NCBI GenBank assembly: GCA_034769895.1
Contig: CM068367.1
Span: forward strand, 123,975,927-124,039,926
Length of the DNA stretch: 64,000 bases
Direction: 5' to 3'
From: Magicicada septendecula
Lineage: Eukaryota > Arthropoda > Insecta > Hemiptera > Cicadidae
Part shown: positions 1 through 9,700 of the stretch, piece after piece
Layout of the letters: each line of letters starts with the position of its first letter
Numbering within the stretch: position 1 is the first letter of the stretch
Translations under genes and position numbers: made by a program
The notes under the pieces: generated by a model
Seen by the model: only the letters and a program-made list of their open reading frames with translations
Told to the model about the DNA's origin: nothing
Databases searched by the model: none

Positions 1-128
1 ATCACATTTTCTCCATTCACATTACACAACCTTCGATGAATTTCTGCAGCACTGTGACCTTCAGCATGAAGAAATCTAATAACAGACCGAATCTCACACT
101 TGGAGGCAATTTCAATTGTAGTTGCCAT
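1..128 (-). CDS. Mariner-type transposase, N-terminal fragment cut by the window edge
   Basis: Reading leftwards from an ATG at 126-128, 42 codons stay open to the window edge. The residues match the first helix-turn-helix of mariner/SETMAR-type transposases: an EIRSVIRFLHAEG segment, then AAEIHRRL and a NGENV-type ending where the family usually has YGE. In this family that domain binds the element's terminal repeats; the catalytic domain would lie outside the window. The start is the first ATG and sits where mariner proteins normally begin. No terminal repeat could be fixed to its right. Whether the full element is intact cannot be judged from here. Confidence 0.72.
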   Translation of the reverse strand, partial: MATTIEIASKCEIRSVIRFLHAEGHSAAEIHRRLCNVNGENV

Positions 129-286
129 AATTAAACTGTTGTCACCACAGTAATAGACAAAATAACTATAAAACCAGTGGTTATAGGTTAGAACAAAGCC
201 TCAAAAACATTATCAATAATCACATTGTTGCTATGACAACAGAACCAGGTTTGCCAACTCACCGGAGGTTGAAAAAAAAATAGCCC

Positions 287-355
287 TCGTACTATGCAGA
301 TGACACAGTTCTTATAGCTAGTAATAAAAGACACTGTTTTGTGACAGTTTTGTAA
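287..355 (+). pseudogene. Tiny reverse-transcriptase remnant (YADD box)
   Basis: A short open stretch encodes YYADDTVLIASNK followed by a stop. This is the YADD catalytic box and following strand of LINE-type reverse transcriptases. No flanking RT motifs are recognisable, so this is a crumb of a decayed non-LTR element. Chance occurrence is unlikely but possible at this length. Confidence 0.4.
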
Positions 356-821
356 TAGTTTTTAAAGGGAAATGGTTCATTATTATGATGTTTACAATAA
401 ACAAGATTAATCAAATTATTATTAAAAAACTTTAAAAATGCCCATTTTTCTGGTACTGATAGTTTTGTGATATAGTGACACTGAAAGTGTTAAAGAAATT
501 CATTTATTTGATATAGTGAACTTGGTGGATGTTACAGGTATGTACAAAACTTAAGAAAAATTATTCTACTATAACACTGTTTTGTTTCTTTTTTTTTCAA
601 TTCCATTTCCTATAGCATTCTTAAGACACTATTAAACAACACCCTACAACACCAACATTGTCCTCTACAGATCAGTCCTCATTGCCGCTTGTTCACTTTA
701 TACTCCTGCCAATGTTCCATATGTCACCAAACTTACAGCACATTAGTAATTTTTTTTTAATACATGATAATATATTTCTTCATTTTAAAGTAAGCTTTAA
801 TATCAATTTTTAGCCATACCT
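356..821. other. Unassigned AT-rich sequence
   Basis: I see no coding potential, repeat pairing or RNA gene here. The LINE fragment that follows may extend a little to the left of its first recognisable codons. Confidence 0.3.
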
Positions 822-1275
822 TTGTCTTATGGAGAGAATAATAATGTCCACAAAAGCACGAAGAGAACTAAAATGGGCATTACTAATATTAACATTATTT
901 GCTATTCTGATGATGCCATACTTATAGTTGAGACCAAAGATGCTCTGCAAAGGTTTCTGTACAAATTTAAAAATGCATATAAACAACATAACATGGTGCA
1001 CTCTATAGCTAAGGCTAAAGCAATGACTACTACTACAAATGATACCAAAGTAGAAAATGGAAGTCAACTATTTAGAGTAACAAAGCTTTGGTTCAATAAG
1101 CAGCCAGATAATAAAAGCAAACACAGGGAGTAAGGACGTTACAAATTCTGGAACAATTTACAAATTGGAACAAATTCCATAATTTTTTTTTATTTGGAAA
1201 AGAAAGCAAAGATATGTACACGTACAATGACACCTATCCTGACAGATGGAGTAGACACAAGACAAGAAACCATGA
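822..1275 (+). pseudogene. LINE reverse transcriptase fragment (palm to thumb)
   Basis: The open frame 822-1133 carries ICYSDDAILIVETKDALQR, the catalytic YADD box of a non-LTR reverse transcriptase with A changed to S, then a YKFKNAYKQHNM segment typical of the following helix. A second piece at about 1190-1270, in another frame, resembles the family's later 'KVRIY...VRPIMTYGAET' region (here AKICTRTMTPILTDGVDTR). The fragment stops at 1275, and matching sequence seems to resume at about 2510, so an insertion separates the two parts. It belongs to the group of insect LINEs with this thumb and tail (RTE/Jockey-like; clade not resolved). Frameshifts and the altered catalytic box mark it as dead. 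Confidence 0.7.
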
Positions 1276-1420
1276 TGTTAACTTATAGATGTCTACCAAA
1301 ATAATCTTTAATAAGCATATATATCTTACAAATCCGTTACCTTCATCGGGTTCCAGATTCTCACGTGAACTCATTACCTATAAGTGATTTAGGGTTACAT
1401 GTTATTAATAAACTCAACTG

Positions 1421-1435
1421 TCATTGCATTTGTTA
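1421..1435. repeat. Left target-site duplication of the SINE
   Basis: TCATTGCATTTGTTA occurs here and again at 1710-1724, exactly flanking the SINE. A 15-bp perfect duplication is typical of LINE-mediated retroposition. Confidence 0.92.
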
Positions 1436-1709
1436 TAATATAAAATAAACCTCTGCTCAACAGTCCGTTAAGGACCAAGGCGTACCGCACGGCTTTTGTG
1501 TTAGTGTGACGGTGGTATGGCTAGTACTACGCACCACCAGCCGCTAGTTGCGGTATTCACAGCCAGGAGGCGGCGCTGTTATCTCAGCAGCGCCTACTCA
1601 GTTTGCCTCACGACGCTGAGTGCACGCCATACGGAACCTCCGCCGGGAATTGAACCTGGGACCACGAGCGCATCAATTGCCCACGTTAGCCACTAGACCA
1701 CCTGGAGGC
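1436..1709 (-). mobile_element. tRNA-derived SINE
   Basis: On the minus strand the element opens with a tRNA-like head. An A-box-like TGGTCTAGTGG lies at 1690-1700 and a B-box-like GGTTCAATTCC at 1646-1656, with 33 bases between them, as in an internal pol III promoter. A ~200-bp non-tRNA body follows and ends in a TTTATTTTA-type A/T tail at about 1436-1450. Perfect 15-bp target duplications flank it (1421-1435 and 1710-1724). Such elements are transcribed by RNA polymerase III and mobilised by a partner LINE. The tRNA head does not fold as a clean tRNA, so it should not be called a tRNA gene. The tail of the partner LINE could not be identified in this window. Confidence 0.88.
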
Positions 1710-1724
1710 TCATTGCATTTGTTA
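1710..1724. repeat. Right target-site duplication of the SINE
   Basis: Second copy of TCATTGCATTTGTTA, identical to 1421-1435. Confidence 0.92.
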
Positions 1725-2505
1725 ATCAACTCAATTTTTTATTTAACCTTCTTTATACTCTTTTTGAATTTACTTGCTTTCCATTTTACTGCTCAAACTA
1801 TTACTGTTTCTTTTAATTACTTTTTTCTTTTAAAAATACAAAAAACAACCATTTACTTTAACATTGCTTCACTTATTCTAATAACTAGTTTAAATAAGGC
1901 AACCCAGCATTTGCTCATTTATACCTGCCATTCATACTTTTTTAACCCCTTTTATAATTAGAGATCTCTTTTTCCCTATTACATAACTTTTATTTTTGTA
2001 AATTGAAACATATTACGTTCCTTCTGTGTCCGTCTGCAAGTGGTCGTAACCCTACCGTTGATATACGTGTTGTTCACTTTTGTTTGTCCGAAATGTATTT
2101 CACTGGTTCAATTTTGCTCACTCGCTGTTGTTTCACGTTTAATCGTTGTTGGATCACTTTATAACATTTTAATTTAGACTTTTTTCACATTTTTAACAAT
2201 CTTACTATATTTTGGCTCGCGAGCCCTTTTACGTTTAACCGCGCGGTTCCACAGTTATAAGATGACAGCGTTTGTTCTCTGCGCACTAAGCGAGAAGGAA
2301 TGTATACGAACGTGACACTTTCATGGGAAAGCTGGCCGACCTGTGCGCGCGTATGCGTGAATGCGCACCCTTGTTGATAACTTTTACATTCCTGTACCAT
2401 TTCGTACCTCACACGGAGCTATAGTCGGCGACCCATTATTACGCTTTGGTTAAATACAATGAAAAACCTTAAAATTACAAACCCACATCAGTTTGTACCG
2501 TTACA

Positions 2506-2850
2506 GTGACAACTAAAAGATAAACACAAATTGCTAAGATGAACTCATTGAGAAGAATGATGGGCAGAACACAGCAACAGAGAATAACAAATGTCAATAT
2601 TCAAGAACATGCCATGTGACAGACATATTGGTCTGGATTACAGGAAAGACTACAACTCTGGAATGATCATGTCATCAGGATGGATGATGACAGATCAGTC
2701 AATAGGGCTCGGGATAATAGTCTAAAAGGCAAAAACAACCTGGACAACCACAAATGCGATGATGTGATTGTATTGAGCAATGCATTTGGTTATAAACAGG
2801 AGAATCTCCTAAATGGTGAGAAGAAGACTCTTGCGCCTTTGTATTAATTT
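2506..2850 (+). pseudogene. LINE reverse transcriptase C-terminal tail
   Basis: The translation around 2510-2760 gives a TKR segment, then MNSLRRMMGRTQQQRITN and WNDHVIRMDDDR. These are the standard landmarks of the RT C-terminus in this LINE group (an 'EMKTLRRI.GKT.RDRI' motif, then 'W..HV.RMD..R'). In-frame stops and frameshifts are present. Together with 822-1275 it forms one decayed LINE interrupted by the 1276-2505 insertion, because the TKR segment continues the homology lost on the left side. Confidence 0.65.
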
Positions 2851-4200
2851 ACACTAAAACACATTTTGACAATGGCGATATATTTTATCGTTTTTTTTTA
2901 AACATTCAAATGTGACATAAAACAGTGATGTGCATTGTGTTAGTATTGGTTTTTGGTTATGGAAAATCACACTAGAGCAGAGGGAGACAAAGAAGTGTAT
3001 TAAAAAAAAGTGTTTAACATTTATTAAAAATGAACAATATAGTGGCGTAGCAAAAACATTTGTTAGAAGTGAAAAAATACTTTGGAAAAACTACAATAAA
3101 AATGAAATAAAATAAGAAAACCCAAAAACTGTACTTTTAATAAATTTTTTTTAATTGGTTCTTCATACTGTTCTGTTAAATGTTTGTACTCAGTACCTTT
3201 ACTTTCAGCTATAATTCACACACAGCAGTAACACAGAAAACCAGGTTTACACACCAATGCAATTTGCAAAAGCCTTGATATATTTACACATCAGTTATTT
3301 TTTACTCAGTTGTTCAAAGAAAATGGACAAAGCAGAGTTAGGTCTACTTTTGTACGTAGTTGCAATATGTATTTAAAGAAATCTGTGATCTGCAATTCAC
3401 TTGGTTACTAATGACTTGTTGATTACAAAACATAATTGAATGGTTGCCTGTGAATGTTAAATATAGAACTGACTTCAGTAAGACCATTTATATTTTCAAA
3501 TGATTGTGCCAGCCTCAGATTTTTCTTAAAGAAGGACTGACACAGCTCAAGCCAAATTTTTTTATTTGTACAAGCCATCGTTGTACATGCTCAGATTACT
3601 TATGCATATAGTGATCAATAATCAGAACTGTGCAAATTGCATGTGCATGCAAATGTGCATTTAAAGTACATGTTAATGTAAACATTTTGGGTACTTTCCC
3701 AACCACTCTACGTTCCAGCCTGTTTCTATTTTTTCGAGATTGTCTTTCTAGAATAAATATCTAAAAATACACTTAATAGTGTTCTTATTTAATTCTTTAT
3801 TGAATTTAATTAGTATGTTATTGTAAATTGTATTACTATATTCGTCAGCATATAAGTCAACCTTTATTTTCAAGACAAAAATTAAAGTTTTTAAGTTATA
3901 CTTGTTGTACAAGTCAAGTAGTAATTCTGAAACATGTTCAAAAGCTATTTCCCATAACTACCTGCCAAAACTGATAGATGTATTTTGTGTTGATGTTTAC
4001 TGTCATGCTACAAAGAAATCTATGGATGAGCAATAAAATGTATAGTGATACATACCTCATACTGCAGCACTTTGTAATGTAGGTACCCATAATTACTAGG
4101 AATTGAAAACTTCTGTTTGAGTACCTTTTTTATTTCTGATACGTCAAAATAAAACAAAAAAAAACTAAATACCATTCAATCAAATATATTGCAACTTACC
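2851..4200. other. Unassigned AT-rich sequence
   Basis: Only short chance reading frames are present (for example 2930-3115). No domain, terminal repeat or structured RNA is recognisable. Confidence 0.3.
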
Positions 4201-4243
4201 GTCTGTGACTTTCTGCAACAATGTCTTCACTCTAAAGTTTACA

Positions 4244-4271
4244 CGTTTCGGGACACTTGTCCCATCCTCAG
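4244..4271 (-). ncRNA. Hammerhead-like core at the 3' end of a Penelope-like element
   Basis: On the minus strand the order is CTGAGGA, one T, a perfect 5-bp hairpin GGGAC-AAGT-GTCCC, then GAAACG. This is the hammerhead ribozyme core pattern CUGANGA...GAAA, except for one extra base before helix II. The base at the expected cleavage position is G, which should block cleavage. It lies just past the protein-coding end of the element. Confidence 0.4.
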
Positions 4272-4430
4272 AACTTAAAAGTGTGTTCGTATATCATCAA
4301 ACGATGATATAGTTGTCGAATGATTAAAACATTAAAATCCACATTAAACAAAACCACAATACTTAAATGTACAAAGTCGAGCGCGACGGTTAAACGGTGT
4401 ACACCGTACAGCGACTGACTGCGCACTGAA

Positions 4431-5345
4431 TCAAGACTGACTCTTATCACGACAATAACGCAAAGCAGTGTCGTACAATATATTCGATTTAAAAAGCAGT
4501 TGATCGTTTAGGACACGCGGCTTGGTATCAGCATTGTTATAAGTTCTGTAAATTTCGAACTCTTCAAGGGCGTTCATATGTCGCCCTTTCTTGCATATGT
4601 GAAGAGGTATCAGGTTTGTTTTAAAATTAGTATAATTGTGATTCTCTGTGATGAGGTGTTTTGCAAATTTTGATCTAATGTAGTCCAAACTGAAAATATG
4701 TAGGCGGTCTATGTTCTGTGAACCTTTTTAAAAAACCACGGCCTGTCTGGCCTACATAAAAGGCGTCACAATCGTCACATAACAATTTGTAAACACCTTG
4801 TTTTGTGTTCGAGGTTGGTAGGTCCATGTACGCGAAGGTTATTCATAATGTGGTTAGTGGTCTTGTATGTGACGTTTATATTGCTGTTTTTATTGAAAAT
4901 TGACCCAAGGACCTTAGGCATAAAGTGTGTATATGGTGTTGTAACGTATTTCCGTGTTATACTCTCACGAGTTCCATGTCCATTAATGTTTTTACACCTT
5001 TTCTTATGTTTTCTGAGGATATTATTCACCACCCCAACATCGTAACCATTAGTGACTGCGATGTATTTAATGGTGTTCAATTCCTCATGGTATTATTTAT
5101 CACCAAGGGGCAGAGATAAAAGTCGTTTAATCATACTATGAAAGGCAGCCATTTTCTGGGATATTGGGTGAAAGGACTTAGTGTGTATCACAATATCAGT
5201 TGCTGTAGGTTTTCTATGAATGTTAAATTGTAGTTTTTTACTGTTGTTTTTAGCAACTGATAAATCCAGAAAATTCAGTTTTCCATTGTCTTCATTTTCA
5301 AGTGTGAACTGTATATTATCATTGATATTATTTAAATAATTATGT
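4431..5345 (-). pseudogene. Penelope-like retroelement, RT linker plus GIY-YIG nuclease, broken
   Basis: Read leftwards from 5345, the frames give the end of the reverse transcriptase with an NFLDLS-type motif. Then comes the linker (5080-4775, LNTIKYIAVTNGYDVG-like) and a GIY-YIG nuclease containing DAFYVGQTGR and KRFTEH, spanning about 4770-4690 in another frame. The C-terminal FAKHL...KKGRHMNALEEFEIY block (4688-4431) follows. Penelope-like elements use this RT fused to GIY-YIG for retrotransposition. The N-terminal half and most RT motifs are missing because the copy ends at about 5345, where an inverted copy of its own 3' half begins. At least two frame changes make it non-functional. 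Confidence 0.85.
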
Positions 5346-5567
5346 AACCTATATAGGCCAGACAGGCCGTGGTTTTTTAAAAAGGTTCACAGAACATAGA
5401 CCGCCTACATATTTTCACAGTCTGGACTACATTAGATCAAAATTTGCAAAACACCTCATCACAGGGAATCACAATTATACTAATTTTAAAACAAACCTGA
5501 TATCTCTTCACATATGCAAGAAAGGGCGACATATGAACGCCCTTGAAGAGTTCGAAATTTACAGAGC
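5346..5567 (+). pseudogene. Inverted GIY-YIG arm of the same Penelope-like element
   Basis: This plus-strand segment encodes YIGQTGRGFLKRFTEHR through LEEFEIYR. It is a near-identical inverted copy of minus-strand positions about 4546-4764. It meets the minus-strand copy head-on at 5345/5346 and is cut at 5567 by the Gypsy 5' LTR. The element is therefore a foldback with a spacer of about 580 bp. The rest of the arm is not found beyond the Gypsy element. Confidence 0.82.
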
Positions 5568-7646
5568 TGTAACGTGTATTTTTGAAAATATTTATAAAAT
5601 TGTACAAGTAGTAAATAATAGCTAAAAATAATGTGTACTAGCAGTTATATTTGACAAAGAAGTATGTGAGGGTGTGTGAAGGGAAAGTTTGTAAGGCTGT
5701 CCTTTTGGCACTGTAACCTACAGACAGCTTGATGTGTTACGGGTGTAAAGTTAATTGCTTGACAAAAGAGTGACACTTACTAGATGTATGTGAGACGTTG
5801 TATTTCGCATCAGGCAGCTGCTCTGAGTGAAGAAAGGCATAACCCCCAATAAACCAATCTACCCTTTTTAAAAAACTTTGACACAGACTGAAAGCAAAGA
5901 GTTTGTCAATTCGATACGGTACAACATTAGATGCCACAACAATTGCAACGTAGAAATTTGACGAAAGTCATGATTACAAAGGAAGATTCGTTCCAGACTC
6001 AAAACAAAGCCAGAGTGCAACTTGAAGATAAACAATGGTGCAGCAGATCGAACAATACCAGTATTGTATCTATGTCAAAGCGTAACAGAAATTGGACACT
6101 AGGAGATGGCCATGAGAGACAAAGAAATGTCGCCTGATTTACAAGGGGAAAGTGAAACTCACGAATTCTGGAGTGCTTGAATGAGATTCCTAGTAAATAG
6201 AGAAAACGGCTGTAGGAACAATCAGGACGAATGGTAGTTCGACAAGAGAATCACGTGTAAAGCAGAGATACTCGAAAACCAATGACGAATATACAATTTG
6301 TCACACTGGCTAAAGAACCAATAAGAGTATCCAAGCAGATGGAAGATTCAGCAGAGGTAGGAGGGAGGAGAGTTTACTTGGTAGATCTCAGAACAGAAAA
6401 ACAGCAGTCTAGTACTCATCTACAAAGTGATCACCACGAGTCATCTTAACTCGGTAACAATGTTTAGTCATCGATTCATTACATAAGAGTGAACAACTAC
6501 GAGCGTTCGACACAATTTCAGAAGTGCGCATATCTAGAGTCTTGAGAACGGTTACTTCAGTGCGAACATTCAATTTCTCAAAGTGAACAATGAAGTGAAT
6601 ACGACAAATCGTACGAAACTCGTTGTTATAATTCTCACTAAATTCTAAACTCATAGCAAGAGAGTTGAACAGTTAATCGCGTTCGACAGACTATTAATAT
6701 AAAGTAATATCACGCGAAGTCAACATGTAAAACAGACTTTACAATTAATTAACTTCACCGTAATTTAAACAAAGTGTCGGAGAATACGGATACACAGTAC
6801 AATACTAAGTGAAGACAAATTCAATTAACAGACATTCTACAATTACAAATAATTCACAAGAAACTATAAACATTACAGCAGCTTTTATATAATACAGAAC
6901 ACATCAACAGAGAGACTCAGTGCATATTCTACAACAGAGACATTAGACATAAAATCAGCAATCTAAACAACTACTTTAAAAAACATTATACATGAACTTT
7001 ACCAACGTCAATTAAGGACACTCATATTCAACACAATACGAGTGCCGTGAAAAGTGAACAGTTCGAGAATTCTTCAATAATTAAACAGTGATCGTGAGGT
7101 GCAGTGACCGCGAAGGGATACGTAATCTACAACGACTACGGAGACCAGCAACTACTAAACACTGAGGACCACATGATGTCACCGAGAGTATGAACTACGA
7201 ATAATCAACGCTCTCAAACTAATGGTACTTTAGAGTTAAGTCAATAAACTCAATTCACTCAAGTCAAAGAACTCACACTAATAATTAATTAACCTTGAGA
7301 ACTGCCTCTCAGTGTTCTGCATTCGACTGAAGCGAAATAAAACGTCAATTAGCAAATTCTTAAAAAAAAATCATATCTAAACAGTAATCTAAACTTTCCA
7401 AATACAATTGTAGATTATAATTTACAATTATAAGTGTTAGAAAATTATTAAATGTTAATTAATCGCGATTTCAGAGATACTCATTGTTAAGATAAGAGAA
7501 GTGATTCTACTTAAGGAAATATCCATACAGAGTGTTATATTTGTAATTTGCTACAACTTAATTAATTAAATAAGCATTAGACATAATATTGTTGTTGTGT
7601 GTTTGGCAAATGAATCCGTTATATCCACATCCATGTAGATATGAGG
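5568..7646 (+). repeat. 5' LTR of the Ty3/Gypsy element (about 2.1 kb)
   Basis: The left border is fixed by TGTAACG at 5568: the next 54 bases match 13745-13798 with one difference, while the bases before it belong to the Penelope-like element. The right border is set just before the primer-binding site at 7647; no CA ending is obvious, so it may be off by several bases. No coding sequence is visible inside. About 2.1 kb is long for an insect Gypsy LTR. Confidence 0.7.
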
Positions 7647-7664
7647 TGGCGCCCGGGAAATTGA
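7647..7664 (+). other. Primer-binding site of the Gypsy element
   Basis: TGGCGCCCGGGAAATT follows the LTR. It starts with TGG, the complement of a tRNA CCA end, and TGGCGCCC resembles sites used with tRNA-Lys. Minus-strand DNA synthesis would start here. The tRNA assignment is tentative. Confidence 0.65.
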
Positions 7665-7937
7665 AACATTTTGGCAGTAAGTGATTTTTTAATTATTAAT
7701 TTATTACTTGTTTAACCACCCCAAGTAAGAAATCTGTATATTTGTCGCCCAACTCGCATGGCAAAATCTAAATTTAGATTTGTCAAAAAGGCGGATGAAT
7801 GAATTGAGTTAAATAAGTTAACTAAACTGAGAATTAGAAATAAAATAAAAGTATTAATAAATAGAGTAGACATTAAGAACATAGGGCTAGTAATTGTAAC
7901 TACAGTTGCTTAGTCACGGTTCGAATATATACGGTAT

Positions 7938-9638
7938 ATGTTGACGCGAAGTAAGGCACGCAAAATGGAAAAAGAAACACCTTATACGACAATGGCCAGT
8001 GAAGAAGAAACACAAGCACCAAGGAGAGCTGAAGAGAGCGAAAAGATGGAGATATATAACCAAATGGGAGATCCTCAAGTCCTAGCAATGATGGAGGAAG
8101 AAATCAGAACGGATATTGAAAATATAAGGGCAGAAGGACCACGCGCAGAAGTTGAACAAGTAAGTGCGACAGTACCACAGACGGAGAAGGAACAAATAAG
8201 GGCAGAAGGACCACAGCCAAAAAGTGAGCTGCAAATGCTATACGAATTGATGAAAGAAGATAACAAGAAATGACAGAATAAATTAGAAATAAGTCTGAAT
8301 AAATTACAAGAAGACAATAAGAAGATACGAGAAGACATTCAAGATGTTAAAGTAAATCAGAAGAAATTAGAAGAAAAAGTTGAAGTAAATCAGAATAAAT
8401 TAGAAGTAGCTATTAAGGATATTACAGTAAAGCACACTAAGTTAAGAGAGGAGATAAAAAACGATATGAACACGTTGCATGACAAATTAGTTGGTGATAT
8501 TCAAATAGTGAATAAAACATGGCGTGAAGAATTGAATAAGACTGAGCATAATTTTGGCGAGGTGGTACAGCAACAAAGTGAAAAATTTAAGTGTGAATTA
8601 CAAAAAACTACTAAAAACTTAAGTGAAAATTTAAATCGAATCAATCAGGAAGTGAGAAGAGAAATAAAAACAACGAAAGAGGTCATCCGAGAAGAAGTCA
8701 GAAATATTTCTACCGTAAACAAAGAAGAAATGGAAGAACAATTAAGAAAATTAGCTGAAGAAAAGGGTCGACGCATCGATGAGATGAAAGAAGATCAAGA
8801 GCAATTAAAACGAAAATTAACAGAGTTGGAGTCAAGACCAAGGGTAAACAACCAAAATACTATTGTGGCTAACCAAGAACAGTTAAAGGAGGTACGGTAC
8901 AACAGACAAGACGCCTACCCCATGGAATTTCTAAAAGAATTAAAAGAGGTTAAAGAAATATATTACCCCAGCGGAGGTATTAAGTGGATTAGCAGGCATC
9001 TAGAGGGTGAAGCAACAGTATGGTGGAGAATCGTACAATCCCAAATACATACGTTTGAACAATTCGAGGAGGCGTTTACCAAGAAATTCTGGAGTCAACA
9101 AATTCAAGAAAACATCCGGGACAGCTTGGAGTAAGGATGTTATTATCCGAATGGTAAACTAACTATGGTGCAATACCTCGAGAATAAAATTCTACAGTGC
9201 AGACAACTGATCCCACCAATCTCGGACCAGCATCTAATTCGCAAACTTGCACGCCACTATGGTAAGGAAATAGAAGTTGCCATCATAACTAGAGGCGTCC
9301 AACAAGTAGATCAATTTGAAAGCTTATTAAATGAGTTTGCTACCATTCAACAACGAGAAATGAGAGGATCGTATCGGCAGCCACAACAGACAACGGTTGA
9401 CAACGGTGGAAGACATATTAACAATGGCTATCATAAAACGAAGGGTATGAAAGTGGAGACTGAACACGATGGTCACAGACCTGGGTGGCGCAATAAACAA
9501 ACGTTTGGTACAGAGGATAGGGGAACAAAACAGCCCATTGTCAACACAGTAACAATTGAGCGTCAACAACCTGGCCCTTCACAAGAATCACGTACAAAAA
9601 ACGACCAGCCAACCCACTGTCGCGGCAACAATACTTAG
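7938..9638 (+). pseudogene. Gag of the Ty3/Gypsy element with two in-frame stops
   Basis: One frame runs 567 codons from the ATG at 7938, broken only by TGA at 8271 and TAA at 9132. The N-terminal third carries a short duplicated motif (IRAEGP twice). The middle is a long charged coiled-coil-like region rich in K, E and N (about 8280-8870). The part from about 8900 (FLKELKEVKEIYYP, then WISRHLEGEATVWW) is the usual capsid-like region of Gypsy Gag. The following block with LENKILQCRQL and HLIRKLARHYG is also typical. No convincing CCHC zinc knuckle is seen near the end. Gag packages the RNA into intracellular particles. The next gene is open in the -1 frame across the end of gag, consistent with frameshift expression of pol. 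Confidence 0.85.
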
Positions 9639-9700
9639 CTAGTAGAAAAATAAATAACCAGTTAGACGTAGCATTAGATTATATTGATATTCATGAAGAA

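Larger units (their letters stand above)
1276..2505. mobile_element. Candidate solo LTR inserted into the LINE
   Basis: The LINE homology breaks at 1275 and resumes near 2506. The intervening 1,230 bp starts TGTTAAC and ends GTTACA, matching the TG...CA rule and giving a short imperfect inverted terminus. The flanking four bases are ATGA on the left and GTGA on the right, a target duplication only if one base has mutated. An AATAAA lies inside, and the SINE at 1436-1709 sits within it. No second copy is in the window to confirm it, so another class of insertion remains possible. Confidence 0.35.

Noticed and set aside
1640-1709. tRNA gene on the minus strand
   Set aside because: A and B boxes are present, but the segment is the head of a SINE with a body, A/T tail and 15-bp target duplications, and it does not form a clean cloverleaf.
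1620-1961. 113-residue open frame
   Set aside because: It runs backwards through the SINE head and then AT-rich DNA; no domain.
6409-6654. 81-residue frame in the Gypsy LTR
   Set aside because: No motif, and it lies within an LTR bounded by TGTAACG and the primer-binding site.
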